The position numbers were made by a program, and so were the translations under genes. This document shows, piece by piece, positions 11,498 to 24,585 of a stretch of DNA of 64,000 nucleotides (its first letter is position 1; every line of letters starts with the position of its first letter). The stretch is from Arthrobotrys musiformis. Lineage: Eukaryota; Ascomycota; Orbiliomycetes; Orbiliales; Orbiliaceae. Location of the stretch: assembly GCA_036971715.1 (NCBI GenBank), contig JAVHJL010000006.1, forward strand, positions 2,790,001 to 2,854,000, written 5' to 3'. The notes beneath the pieces are model-generated. The model was not told the origin of the DNA. It made no database searches and saw only the letters and a program-made list of their open reading frames with translations.

Positions 11498-14146
11498 CTA
11501 TCTCTTCTCATTAACGATCATAACCCAGTCTTCCCCTTCTTTGTTTTCTTCAGTCTTTAACCCCTTGACCAATGGGTGTCTTTCGAGGGTTTGCGAAGCC
11601 CTCAGATCTTTCACCAGCGGCGAAGAGGTTTCTGTTGCGAAGTCCCTCACGATGACTTCACCGCATTGGCATTTACTGCGTGCGGCCGTTCTCCTCTCGT
11701 GAGGATCTTGCGATTCCCTCTTCAGCTCTTTTATCTTTTCTTTGATCATGGCCCTCAACTCTACTTTATGTGCAGCGTTTCGTTCTTTGCGCTCTTTATC
11801 TTTAGTCGGGCTTCCGTCTTCATCTTTTGCGTGGCTCAACCTGCTGAGTATGAACAATACTCTCGCTTGGTCGATTTTATGCGTTTCCGTGCCGGTCAGC
11901 TTTGATAGTTGCTTTAGAGGCTTCGATAGCTTGGCCTTGCGGATGATGTGGGCTGGGGCGTCGAGGTACTTTTGCTCGATGTTGGTGAGGGCAGATGACT
12001 CCAGTGTTGGGAAGATGTTCTGCAACGAACGTTAGCAGTTGCCTCTATGATATTGATAACAAAAGGGAAGGGAAGAGAAGGCTTACATCTTCATCTCTCC
12101 CGCACTCTGCAAGCTTGACTGCAAACTGGAGTTTATACCTCTCATACAACATCTCCTTGTATAGTTTCTCTTCTTTCTCCTCGATTCCCTCGTGGGCCTT
12201 GCCGCAAACTGCTGGCCCCCTAGCTCTTCTTCTGATGGCTTCCAAGTCACCAGACTCCACGATCTCTCGAGCGTTGTTGAGTCTCTCCTCGGTAACCGTG
12301 AAAGATCTGGGGAACCATTTGAAGATGTCCTCAGGGTAGTCTTGCAGGTTCGCATACATGGATGGCTCGAACCCGGCACGTTCGTGACCGTGTGGTAGCT
12401 CCTCAACGAAGTTGCTAGGGAACCAACCGAAGGTGTTGAGGTTGCTTTGGTCCGAGGACTTGATAACGCATCCGAACCACCACCCGTTGTGTCCCTTTTC
12501 GATGATCTCCACTACATCATCGGCCTTGATTGTCAACTCGCGCCCTCGAGTCAATACGTTTTCCGTCTCGGCGGTGTTCTGGGCTTGGTAGTCATACGAA
12601 ACCATACAGATATTCCTGTTCCAGTATTTCGAGTATACCTCTTCAGGTAGAACCGGATACCTATGTCTCAGGATCTCTGCAAGCGCCTTCGCGCTACCAG
12701 TGGTGTATGCCATACCATGGCCTTCGAACCCAGCGAGGATGTACTGTCCCTCGGTTCCGGGAACCTTTCCAACCCACGGTCTCTCATCAGCTGAAAACCC
12801 CATGATTCCACTCCACATGTATTGCGCATCGCACATCTTATCCTTATCGGCAGCCGGGTACCCGCATTCAGCGTCGAAGTACTTTCCGACACTGCTTCTA
12901 AGGTAGTCACCGACGTCGGTATCAACGTGGTTATCATCGGTGACACCAACGCCCTGGTTTTTGGCGTATTTTCTTCCACCACCGAGCAAAAATGCGCCGC
13001 CGGTGCCATCGGCACGGACGTCCTCTTGAACGAGGTACTCGGCTTTGCTACGTTCTCCGTCTACGAGGCCGTATGTATGTGTCAACGGTGTTGTGATCAA
13101 TGATTTTGGTGGAGTGAGTGCCGACATTTGTGCTCGTACTGGGTAGATTGCGTCACGCATGGCAGGGACGAGGTGTGATGCGAATGCGTTGGTCGCGTGG
13201 ATGACGATTGGAGTGGTGAGTGCCCCACGTGGAGTGTGCACGCGATGTAGCGGGATTGGAGCTCCATCGTTTAGTGTGGAAATCGCAAGAACTGGAGTCG
13301 ATGTTTGGAGGTTCAAGTATTGGGATTTGATAAGATCTTTGAGGATGTGGGCGACAAGCTTGTATGGCCACAGCTTGGCTGCATCTTTGATGGTGATGGC
13401 GCCAACAGCCGAGGGGATACGAAGGGAGGCGAGGGTTGGTTTGTCGGTGACAATTGTGAGTTTGTCTGCGAGCTCCGGAGCATGCTGACGCAGGGTTTCG
13501 ATGGAGTGGACGGCGAGGGAGAAAGACTCTTGATCAAAGTATGCATCGCAAGATGGAAGACGGTGGAAATCGCAGTCAACACCGTTTTCTTGGATATAGC
13601 TGGTTAGGAGAGAGAGATTGCGTAGTTCGAAGTTGATGGCTGTGAGGGTCTCTGAGATGCCAAGGTCATCAAAGAGATGTTGCAGACGGGGATATGCGTA
13701 AAGTGATGGTTTGCAGTGGCCACCTAGAAGTACAAAAGTTAGCACAGGAAGCCGATACGAAGTGCTACCGTCAGCTTATGATGGAAAAAAAATTACCATT
13801 CTAGTTAGAACGAGATAAGTTAGTCTTGAGATATTCCATATCGTTATCGGTGGGGGGATGAGAATGGGTCATCGCTTACTCGTCCTGTGGCGCCCCAACA
13901 TGCCTCCCTAGCTTCTAGCATGACAATTTTCCGGCCCTTGACCCATGCTCCACCATCTTGCTCAGATAGGTATCTCGCTGTCTGGGCACCAGCAATACCG
14001 CTTCCAATGATAACGATATCAGCTTCGGTGGGGAGCTCGGCTGTAGTTCTGTGACCCAGCAGGAACTCATCCGGCTGCTTCAGCCAGAAGGACGATGTAG
14101 ACTCCTCTGACGGGATCTGTGGGTCTGGGAAGTGTTCTGAAACCAT
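11498..14146 (-). CDS. DAO-family FAD-dependent oxidoreductase with an embedded SH3 domain
   Basis: Predicted flavoprotein of the glycine/D-amino-acid oxidase-like family; substrate unknown. Exons 13880-14146, 13797-13800 (4 nt, AATG), 12087-13723 and 11498-12019 give 809 residues, all joins in phase. The Rossmann motif IIGSGIAG lies near residue 50. The conserved GRNGGHCKP motif is complete only if the 4-nt exon is used. The DAO body runs to about residue 450 (MGFSADERPWVGKVPG, GFEGHGMAYTTG). Residues about 461-533 are a clear SH3 domain: YDYQAQ, ELTIKADDVVEIIEK, GWWFG, GWFPSNFVEEL. After it comes WFPRSFTVTEERL, which resembles the tail of fungal DAO proteins, then a charged, partly helical C-terminus. 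No stop or obvious intron separates the two domains. A misjoined neighbour gene is possible, because MVSYDYQ could be a separate start. Confidence 0.85.
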
Positions 14147-17100
14147 TTTGAATATCTTTTATTCGTCTTCTCGAGGTTTTAGACAATAAAATCGTATACG
14201 GTGGTATGCAAGCGGCTTTTGATCGGGTTGGATACGATATAGAGGTTGGTAATATCGACTTGATAGCAGCTACTCCTTCGATGGGATTCCTGAATAAGAT
14301 CTATACTCTACAAAGGATAGAGAGAGCTTGTTTAGGAAGAGGAGGTGCGGTGGATATATATATCTGAATATGTATAGGCGGATATGAAGTATCTCAAGCA
14401 AGAACGAGCGAACGTCTGCGAGATGTGGTTTTTTGAATGGAGTTTTGAGTTGGGGTTGACGTTGAGGTTGGAAGTTGACGTTGTAGACGTTTGTGTCGTA
14501 CAGACTTGGATATGTAGAGTGCTGGGCAATATATAATGAATATAAATATAAAAATATAAAACACCAGACAGAGATGGAAAAAAAACAAGATGATGGAGGA
14601 AATCGAGGAGGAGGGCAGGCGGGCGACAGAAATATATATATTCTTCCTCTTCTCTACTCAATATAATGGGTATGTTCAGTCGGGGATGCAATGCGAGAGC
14701 CAGTGTCTTTAAACTAGCGCGAAAGGATAGCTCCACTGTGCAGTACTACTCAAGTCACTAGTACCTCTTGGAACCCCCCCCGGCAGCTGGCTGTCTCGAC
14801 TGAGAGATATATATACCCTCCTCGAACGAACAAACACCGCTAACGACCCAAAACACCATGTTTGTAACGGACTACCAGGACTACCAGGGCCACAAGGAGG
14901 GCCAGGCAGGAAGTCGGGTCGAGATTACCAGGGAACCGCGGCCCTGTGCATGAGCTTTGCAAGCTGCAATTCGCTGCAACTCGCTGCCTGTGAGCAAGCT
15001 TTAACCGTGCCTTTTCAATGCAATGCACGACGAACAGCCTCTGACAATAAGCCGGTCACGAATTAATTCAATTCAATGCTTTCTTTCCTGGCTGCCTTCG
15101 TCTACCTGCTTGCGGGATGCATCTCGATCAAGCAAGTGCTTAAATGACCCTCACTTAATCTGACGGTGGCATCAGAAGCTGATGGAAAGGGTGAAAAAAA
15201 GAATACACCGCCATTTCCGGTGGCCTCGACAAACATAACGGCAAGGCGCAACTGAGGTAGCTAACGACGAAGTCACTAGCCGGCTGATGAGCTAGCTTCG
15301 ACCAACTAAAAGTACCAGAACTCGTACTTATTTAGCTCCCATGTCGCGCGGACTGGGCGAGCAAAAGGAAAGGGAAAGAAAAGCTAGATCGACCGACATC
15401 AGCCCACGCAGAGACACAAGAAAAGATTGCACCGGGGTGGAGCCAATGCCGAGTGGGTCTGGCCCGCTCACTCGAGTCCAACCACCACTGATGGCAAACT
15501 CCCCCAGCTAGGCGTGCTAATGGATGATTCTATTACTGGGATTCCCCAAAAAACAAAAAGCGGCAGAGAAGGCAGAACAAGAACATTGCAAGGACGAAGA
15601 TATCACGGGCAATTGCAAGTCGACCCGACACCCGGTCGTGCCACTTTGCCCTGCTTCTTCACGGTTCAGTACTCAATCTACTCTAGTCGCTGATAGGCTT
15701 CGACACTAGGTAATTTAAAACTCACGGAGCACGAGAAATTTTTATCAGAGATTGCGCTGCACGGAAGGGAGAGGGAAAAACTTTTTCAATCGGTAATCCA
15801 CTTGCGCCCGATATCTGACACTGCAAACCCGATTCCTTCGGGAGGACTCATGAGTATCAGTCGTGGTGATGCCGGAGTGGTCAGACCATTCAAACATGTC
15901 CTAGAGCAATCTCCGATAGGTCCAGACTCTTTTTTTAAAATTTCTGAGGCATCTGCAAACTGGAGATGCCGAACCGGCTAAGTTTTCGCATCCGTTTTCC
16001 AGGTCAAGCGCCATTCCCCGACAGCCCATTGCACTATATGTCAGAAGCTTTTGTTACGAAACAGAATTCCGCCATTCTGTTTGCCCGGATTGTCATTACC
16101 ATTACTCTCAGGCATTCTCATCTAAAGATGGGCTGACGCGACGACAGATGACTTTAGCCTCCTCTCGCTTCGGTACGCTGTACGCTGTACATACATAACT
16201 ACCTGTAAGCTTAAAACTCTTTTTTTTTTGGGCCTTGACATGTTGTGATCTTTTTGTCCTTCTTTGCCTTCTGTATGCATCGACATCTATGCAACTATCC
16301 TGCTTGCCTAATGGTTAGGTACTTGCCATTTTAACCTATCTCGCCAGGATAAATCTGGCAGAAAGCAATGAAGAATAAAACGGGATCAAGGACTCCCCTC
16401 ACTCCTCGGTCCTACGATTTTCCTTGAATACTCGACGCTGCATCCTCCAGGGAGCTGCATCGGAAAAAACGAAACAACGGCCATGCTATCCCGTCCCAGT
16501 ATGCCCTTGCTTCGCTTCGAAACTTGTTCGAAGAACACGTAACCGTCTTACAATTGATACAGAAGAGCGTCATTACCCGTATTACCCAATTACTATCCGC
16601 TCTCGTCCCGTCTGAAATATATATACCATACATGCTATTCCCTTCTTCGATCAATCTACTCGACGGGCCTCCGTCTCCCCACGATCCGTCCGTCCCCTTG
16701 CTTTGCTTTGTTTGCACAAACGGATAGTATACTGTACTTACAGGAGGAAGTCCCCAGCAATCAACGAGGAGCACATCGCACACGCACACGCACTGCACGC
16801 CCGTTTGCAATCGCGAGCTCATGAGCGCGAGAGCACCGCACCGCGCACACCACCCGAGTTTAGCCAGCTAGCAAGCCGACGAAAGCAAGTATCCATATTT
16901 AACACCGTCTGGGCCAACAGGTGATTTTCGGGACCCCACCCGTTTGGCCTTTTTTTCCTTCTTTTGGCTTGTCCTTCCTGCACGCCCAAGCCAAGCGAGT
17001 AGCGAGCGAGGACCGAAGGGCGGAAGAGTCAAAGCATACCCACAGTTACCAGCTGGGCAACCTGAACTTGTTTTCCGGAGGGACCCTTCCCTCAGTTCCT

Positions 17101-19184
17101 TCCCAGCGCTCCCGCTGCAACTGTATGGCAAAGCACGGTAAAAAGGAAAAAGGTTTTGCAGGTTTTGCACATGAAGACGCGCGGTGTCGGCATGTCTACA
17201 ACCTTTCCCGCTACTCCAAAGTGGAGGCGGGGCGGGGCGGAGAGACAAGGTTATAGGTTTGAGCGCATATTAATACGAACAATGGCATTGCTATTGCAGA
17301 TGTATGTGGCTGCCAGGAGCTACTACTCCCTACATAGCTGTGGAGATGGGTTGATGAGAAATCCACCAGCCATAGACTTGGAAGAAAAAAAATGAAAAAA
17401 AATAAAAATTAGTACTAAAGTGGATATTTTGACATGTCATCGATCTACTCGACAGATTACCAGCCGTCTGTCCAGGGTATACCCCATATGGCCATTCGGA
17501 ATGGGGTTTCGATCAAGGTTATTTTACAGGGCTGGGGTCCATTTCATTCATGTTCGTGAGGGAGGCAACATCGATGCGATATCGATATAATGTGAGCCTG
17601 CGCCCGCCCGCTGGAAAAATGATTTGCCTCCCAACCCTCGGTATCAAGTGGGGAAACACAACATGGTATCGCATTCAACATGTCTTAGTTGGAGGAGAGG
17701 TGCGCACACACTCCTCATCGATAATGAAGCTCGTGAAAGGACAAAGGTAACAAAACGACGGAAGTCCAACTTTCCATAACGCTAAATTCCTTTCCCGCGT
17801 TATGCTCTCGGGTCGTTTCGTTTCGTTACTACCCGAGCGAGCGAATTTCCCAAAATAGGGGGGGAAGTCTCAGTCGACACCCGTCCGTCGACGTCTTCAT
17901 GGCCAATCGAATTAGATTCAATTGGTCCATTAGAAGGTAAAATCCGGGCAGCTTATCCAGCCACTGGGGGAGTAGCATATCGTGTGCCATCTATCCCATT
18001 CCATCTTACATACACCAGCTTAGCCCTTCCCTTTTCACTGTTGTCCATCGGGAAGACTCACGGTTTGTTTGATTGCTCTACGATTTTTTTTTTATTGTTG
18101 ACAAGCACATGCATACGGTAATGTAGTAGACGGAAATTTTAAAAGCACCAACTGGCTCGCTCTCCAAAATTTCGAGTAGCTTCAGAAGCTTTGGGCGTTT
18201 AAGCACGTTTAATGCACATGCATCACAGGACATTGTATTCACATACCAAGCATTTCCTTCTGACTGGAATATCCCATCCCATCCACTGCTATTTGTTGAA
18301 CGGACCCACTTTTCTTTAAAAACTTTTCTTTCTTAGTTTTATATATCCAATACCCGTAAATCTTATCCGGAAAGTATCGTCGGTGTCGCAGGTTCGTGGC
18401 ACATCGATGGTTCAACATATGAGAAAAGCTCAGGCCTTCAGAAATGCTACACTGGCACCCTCCTTCGCTCCCCCAGCCAGTCGGATCGCAGAACTAGTTA
18501 CCCTCCCATTTTGAAAGCTCGAGCTCAAGCTCAAGATTTCCAAGCTAACCCTAGCTGACGAACCGGCTGAAAAAATGTCATGGGCTTCCTGCACTCCTCA
18601 AGGAAAACTCACAAGTTGATAGCTTGGATTCAGTGGGGGCTGATGATAACAATTTATAAAATAGAAAGGTCCCCACATCGCCAGTCTGGCATGCATATTC
18701 CGCAAGCCGCGCTCGTTTAACTTATGCAAGAAACACTGGAGAATATTTTTCCTTCCTCTGAATAACGTGAAATTCCGCCGACAGCGGGATGCCGCACTCT
18801 CACCATCCACCTTGCGCTCACGCTCATCCCAACTTTACACATCCTCAGATGCAATGTGCATTCATTTTTGTTGATATAGGAAGATTTTTTGAAATTAATA
18901 CGAGAATAAGCTTCGCACTATCATGCAATGCACCAGAATATGCAGTCTCTTTCGGCAAATTTAACTTTTATAACCCTTTTTTACAAATAAGAAATGGAGA
19001 TGTCCGAAATCCTATGACGGTGTGTGCGCGCGCACGCGCACCGCTTAGAACTGCAGCACTACGTGCAAACAAGGCTTGGTTGATCAAATAGCGATCATGG
19101 GAACGTTCGCGTTCCCACATCCAGGGCTAGACTTTTATAATACTGCAGCTTGGATTCAGGCGAAATTAAAGAGCTACCCGGTCC

Positions 19185-19213
<29 letters not shown>
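19185..19213. repeat. Poly(A) tract, 29 nt
   Basis: An uninterrupted run of 29 A residues followed by GGAAAAGG. It could be the tail scar of a retroposed sequence or a simple repeat; no target-site duplication is obvious to me. Confidence 0.9.
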
Positions 19214-19215
<2 letters not shown>

Positions 19216-19749
19216 AAAAGGAAACCCTCGAGGGCAAAGAACAAGCATATACTCATAAACGAGAACGACAAAAGAAAAATAAATCATCCGATTCGAAGGG
19301 ATAAAACAGTGGTAATCTTCGCCTAAAAACCTCGCCTTGCTGGCATACATTCCTTGGTTCTGCAATTTCATATATGGGTCCATAAAGTGTTAACATCTGG
19401 CCGGTTAGTTGATTAGTAGCCTCTGGTCGCGCATCTGCACCCCCATCCCAATAGCACCGGCACTTGCAGTGTCGCATGTCTGGGAGTGAACAATACAGGA
19501 GCCTGCAGTTCACTTTGTCAGACGAGACAGCGTACGCGGGAACTTCTTCGGACCCTCCAGCCCCCAGGAATGTTCCTGTGAGACTCGACCGGGGTCTTCC
19601 GTGGCAATATCCAGCGATCTGTACACCGTACGGGTGTCTCATCACAACCACCACCCCGGAGGAAGATACCGTGGTTAACAATCCGGTCTGCTCCTCGGTG
19701 CCCGGGCTAGGGTCACTGCCGGGTCCTATGTTGCAATTAATATCAGGTA

Positions 19750-22450
19750 TCTATTTGATCCCTCTACATATAAGATACCTCATGTTTATATTCGGTCTAT
19801 AAATCTCACTAACATAATAACGCCTTTGATTTTATTAGCTTCTTAAGCCCCCTACATATGTCTCGAAACAGTAAATCCCTTTAGATTCGCGAGACTACCC
19901 CAGAAACTGATATCGAATCGAGGTTACAAAACCTCCTGATTCACCGACGACGGCACGGAAGGTGCAAGTACTCTAAATTCCAACGCTGCTCTAGCCTCCT
20001 CTCGATTTGGTCAAAAAGCGATCGAAAAGCTCTCCTAGATCGATCGCGAGGGATGGGGTTTCATGATAAGTATGTCCTAACCTATACGCATATTTTGGTA
20101 TGGGCCAGGTATGTCGATATTATATCCCGCGTCACAGGGTCCAATTTTTTTTGGTTTGTCTCATCCTGACCTGGTAGAGACGGGATGGGTAGACGCTTTT
20201 GGGTAGTCCAGTTTTACTTACAGCCAATAAAGCCAGGGATTCACCCATGCCATCAAGCAATAAGCTTAGTCGAGATATTATAGTGGCAGTTTTTTGGGAG
20301 CCCGTTGGGTCAGTTAGGCAATTTAGGGCCTTGCCTTGTCGGATGCCGGCCGGGATATCAACCGAATTGCACGTGGTTGATATCTACTAATGAAAGTTTT
20401 GGTTATCGGCGATAGCTAGGGGGGGACGGTGGTGTGTGTATGGCGCTGACACAGCGTTAAAATAGGACGTTTAGTGTATATTGCGAGTCTTATCGAAGCA
20501 TTTAGTCGCCTTCGATTCGATTCGAGGGCACTATAGCGCGTACTAACGAGTGCTTAGATACTCGAATACGACTATTTTGATTTAGGCTCCTATGCCCTGG
20601 ATAATCACCGATATCCCTCTCAATCGGTATGCCAGATCAAGACATTCGGGACTGGTCATGTATCGATACATGTCGAGCGTTTCCTTTATGGACAGCTCGT
20701 AGGGTTAAACCCGTCCATCCATCGATATATCAGGATCAGGGTCTAGGTAGACTAATCTGAAACCACCCTTGCTAAGAGTTTGGTACAATAAGACGCTAAA
20801 CCTTCAAACTAACAAAGTATAACCTCGTCGGTACGTAGGTATATGCAGCTCATAGGCGGCGTATTGGGAGTTAATAAAGTATTGAATACATATACTCCGG
20901 TTGGTATAACCATAACCTAGAAGGCCCTTCTGAAACAACCGGTGGATAAATTTGCACCAATTGCAATTAGTGAACTATGGCCTTCACTCCTGTTATCGAA
21001 TATAGGCGCTTAAATGCTTCGCCGCTGCAGCTATTAGTTGGAATTTTATACCTCTTTCTTTTCGGAGGCAACGTTGCTAGAAATTTCGAAAGAAACCCTA
21101 CAACTGGACGTGTTATCCTCCATTTCCATAAGAATATTTGTACGTATAGATTCAACTCGATCGCCTAGTATTGTCATCAAGGGCAGCGCGTTAAATGTCC
21201 AGGAGTACTATAGAAAGGAATGGGTCAGTTAGGCATCATCTCGGTTTCACATAACTGTACAGATATTAGCTAGCGCTGGATAGCTAGTATCCCCAGACTA
21301 AGCGCGCTAGCATCAATAGTGAACCAGTGCACCAGCCATCGGCCACCGACCACCGGCTTAGAATATTCGAATGGATTCTCCCGTTCACGACTAAACCTTT
21401 TGCCAACAAGCTAATCCCACCTGCCTATGGAAGCATAGGCTATCAAACTAGATTAATAAGTCTAAATTGCTTGAGGTTTAAAGGCCACCAACAAGACCAA
21501 CCGTATACCGTTTAGTATGTATAAGGACCTGAAGGCTGATTATCGATATCAGCGTGTTAGTTTTCAGCCCGATGGAGGGCTTAACTATTACCCCGGAGTT
21601 GTCATATATTGCATAATAGAACTACGAATTAGGAAACGCCGTATAGCCCACTAACTCTTGGGAAGATATGTTCATGTATACAGCTGACGCTATTAATACA
21701 CAACGCTCAAGCGTGACGAAGGCGGAAGCATGGGTATTTCCAATTCCGATCACGAGGATATCGTTTAAACTACTTCGAAGGGTTATATCCAGCCTGCAGC
21801 TGAAAGTTATTATGTTTCTGAATTGAATTTCCTTGATTTTGGATATTTATCCAACCAAGCTTTTGGATTTCCATGGGTCCGATGTTGTAGTTGGTTGGGG
21901 TCAGCCTTAGTTTAGCGAATCTGTCAAAGTGCATGTTGCTTTTAGCTTAAATTTTGCCACCGGGCGCACCTTGTGATCACTCTTATTATCTTATATTAAA
22001 GGCCGCTCTAGATGATTGTTATTATTAATTGGTATTGTAGTTACAACTTGAGTTCATTAATCCATGACATATCGAATTTGATTAGCCTTCTTTTGAATTT
22101 TACGTCGGCAGGATTGTCAACCGTAGCTTGATATCGATTTATTGATAACGACGGCGACGCCACGGCTGGGTTCGGCTATTGTTTTCGCACTTCGTCGAAG
22201 GCAAATGCAACCAAGGGCGGGGTGGACCCACATCTCATTCTTTCCTGAGATTTGTGGTTGGGGACTGGCGAATAATACCACAGAGCTGCCCGGATAGATA
22301 TCAGGCATAGATTAACTTTGTTTTTAAGATGCCTGTTGGAGTCAGTTGCAGTGCATGTATGAATTTTGAACAGCCTCGTTGACGTCAATATTTTTCACCT
22401 CAAAAGATCTAGATAGCTCAGAATGAACAAGACTTTCGCCTCCATGTTCT
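19750..22450. repeat. AT-rich, probably mutated repeat remnant
   Basis: Composition shifts to AT-rich with frequent TATAT, GATATC and CGATAT words, and no frame exceeds about 70 codons. This looks like old transposon DNA decayed by C-to-T (RIP-like) mutation, common in gene-poor parts of filamentous ascomycete genomes. I could not recognise the element or its ends. One short plus-strand stretch near 20.85 kb (YMQLIGGVLGVN) faintly recalls a Ty1/copia polymerase motif, too weak for a call. Confidence 0.4.
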
Positions 22451-24585
22451 CTGGATGAATCAAGATCTGGTATTTTTATGTGGTCCAAAAATCAAGCAGC
22501 CGGCCCACAGCCGCCAAAACCCGCAACTGCCTTGTTTTACTGCCGCCTACTTAACATGGGAAGTTAAATTTTGTTTAGTGGAGCTGTCAATACTTAAGGC
22601 TTATCCGGATCCTAAGCTAGCTAAGCTTCCCCACATCTTTTGCGGTTTTGAAGTCGAAAGTTAAGCCTTTAGAATTCCAGCTACTTCGACGTCCGAGTGG
22701 GTCCGTTGCAGAAAGATGATTGGGAACTCATGTACTCACATTGGGTGCCCCGTATCGATACCTGAAAGTTTCTTCCCACGAGTCAGTCGTTGTATCACCC
22801 GTTCCCTATCAACGAATGAGAGTAACAGCCCGCCAAGCATCGTGAAAAAAGCCAGCTGCGGCATTGGTCACCTTTGTCACATGATCACATCGTCTGCATC
22901 TGCCAAGAGCAGCTTCAAACCGTTGAGCGTATCTTTTCTGTCTCTTTTTTCGCATTTTTTTGGTCTCCTCTTCGAGTGTCCTCCCCACCATAGTACGGAC
23001 TACCCGCTGTTGTCCAACCAGAATCCATGATCCCAGCGTTGGGACAAGCCACTAGACATTCAACCCGACGATTCCGTAGGTTTTGTGTTCATGTTCTAAC
23101 TCCTCCGCATATTATAACCATCACGAAAAGTAAAAAGGATGCGTACGTGCATCTGATCACGGCCCGTATCATTCCTGAAAAGGCAGGTACAAGCGTTCCC
23201 CCCTTCTGGCCCTTTGCAATTGGCGATGTGTAACGAGATCACATAGAGATGCGCATGAGATGGGCTAGCACTCTCCCTTACCCGAAAACGTGGGGTTTGT
23301 TACGGTTTCTGGTAAGCTGGGATTTCCCTTCCCATGAACAAGGGTCTTGCTACGCAGTTCTACGACATGTCGACATGGGGGCGTGGTCGATACTATTCCT
23401 CTTGAATAACAAGAGCTGCAAGTCGATTAAGTCTCCGCTGATAGAAATCCGATTACGACGTAGATTCGAGAACAGACGAGCTCGAGAATGAAGACTGAAA
23501 AAAAAAAGTGACAAGGCTTGCAAGGCGAGATACGGAGTAGTTGATATTCAAAAAATTACCAAATGCATGCATGCATAACGTACTGGAGCAGTTCTAAACA
23601 GTTTGCATTAGCTACAGATTCAGTTTTCGGCATGTTTGCTTCGAGACAAGATACCATTTCTGAGCGAACGAGCGCAGAGTTCCAGCAATCAAGCCAGCCA
23701 TTCGCGGATGAAGCCGTGGTCACTTGCCCGCATCGAATTGAGGAAGAAGAGCTGGGAAAACCTTAGGGACCCTTTAAGCTTAAGCTGTCTCACCGGCCTC
23801 TTTTTTCCCTCTTTTCTTGACTTGAAATGCGACCCGCCGGCCTTCCCTATCTCGGGAGTTTTTTTACGTTTACTTTCCATTCTCTAGATTGAAACTCTGA
23901 CAAATTTAGAGGAAAGATTTCTCTTCCGGATTTGCTTTCCCTTCATATACCCCGTCTTCCCCTCCCATTTCGCAAACTTTTGACATTCTTATCACTATTC
24001 TCATCGATAATCACTGCTACGTACTTTTTGACTGAAAGCTGGTCCACAGTGAATTGAAGGGAATCCCGCCAATCAGATCCGCAAAGTCAAACAGCCAAAT
24101 CCGTTCGACTTTATAGCAGCAACCCCCGGTATTCCGTCTATCCGACGTCAATTCTACAACGAAATCGCAACACTAACAACTCAATCCGCCTCAGTATATT
24201 CCGTATCCTCGCGATATCGATATCGACAGGGGGAATATCCATTGAAAAAAGACTTTAAAAAAAGAGAGATTTGAAGGAAGAAGGAAGAGAATACGATAAA
24301 CTTGATATACTCCACAAATATCATTTAGGTTTTGTCAAGATTAGATCTCCTCCGTAGTCTAGATCCTACAATCCTATCTTATCCTATTCTAGTCCTGTCC
24401 CGTTTTTTTCACCCCGCGCTTCGTAGTACCGTTTATTTCGTTCAAATCCACTTACTCGAGACCCTAGAAATCGCATTTCAAAACGTGATCGATTTTGCTC
24501 TTCTCTTTTTCTTCTATCCCCCGTCACTTAACATACTACTACTGGCACAAGCTGCACCCTCGATTGAGAAAACAAACCACCCAGC

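Larger units (their letters stand above)
14147..24585. other. Long gene-poor region
   Basis: About 10.4 kb without a supportable gene. From 14.2 to 19 kb the sequence has moderate base composition with many overlapping short open frames and no recognisable protein. From about 19.8 to 22.5 kb it is AT-rich and repeat-like (listed separately). From 23.9 to 24.58 kb the plus strand is pyrimidine-rich and is probably the leader of the acetyltransferase gene. I found no tRNA or rRNA. Frames over 100 codons near 17.0 and 19.4 kb start at non-ATG codons and overlap frames on the other strand, so they were rejected. Confidence 0.5.

Noticed and set aside
12045..12086. Extension of the oxidoreductase exon to a VSLLFPSLLLSIS end
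   Set aside because: A GTAAGC donor and an in-frame acceptor at 12019 give a longer conserved-looking C-terminus; the extension is intron read-through.
15860..15940. tRNA-like or Pol III-like stretch (GCCGGAGTGGTCAGA followed later by a T-run)
   Set aside because: No complete acceptor stem, anticodon arm or GTTCRANNC box B.
16868..17248. 126-codon minus-strand frame
   Set aside because: Starts at a non-ATG codon, overlaps a comparable frame on the other strand, random-looking composition.
19253..19802. Two antiparallel frames (142 and 112 codons)
   Set aside because: Both start at non-ATG codons, overlap each other and have no recognisable motif.
20820..21000. Possible Ty1/copia polymerase fragment (YMQLIGGVLGVN)
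   Set aside because: Only a few residues fit, stops occur close by on both sides, and no other copia motif was found in order.
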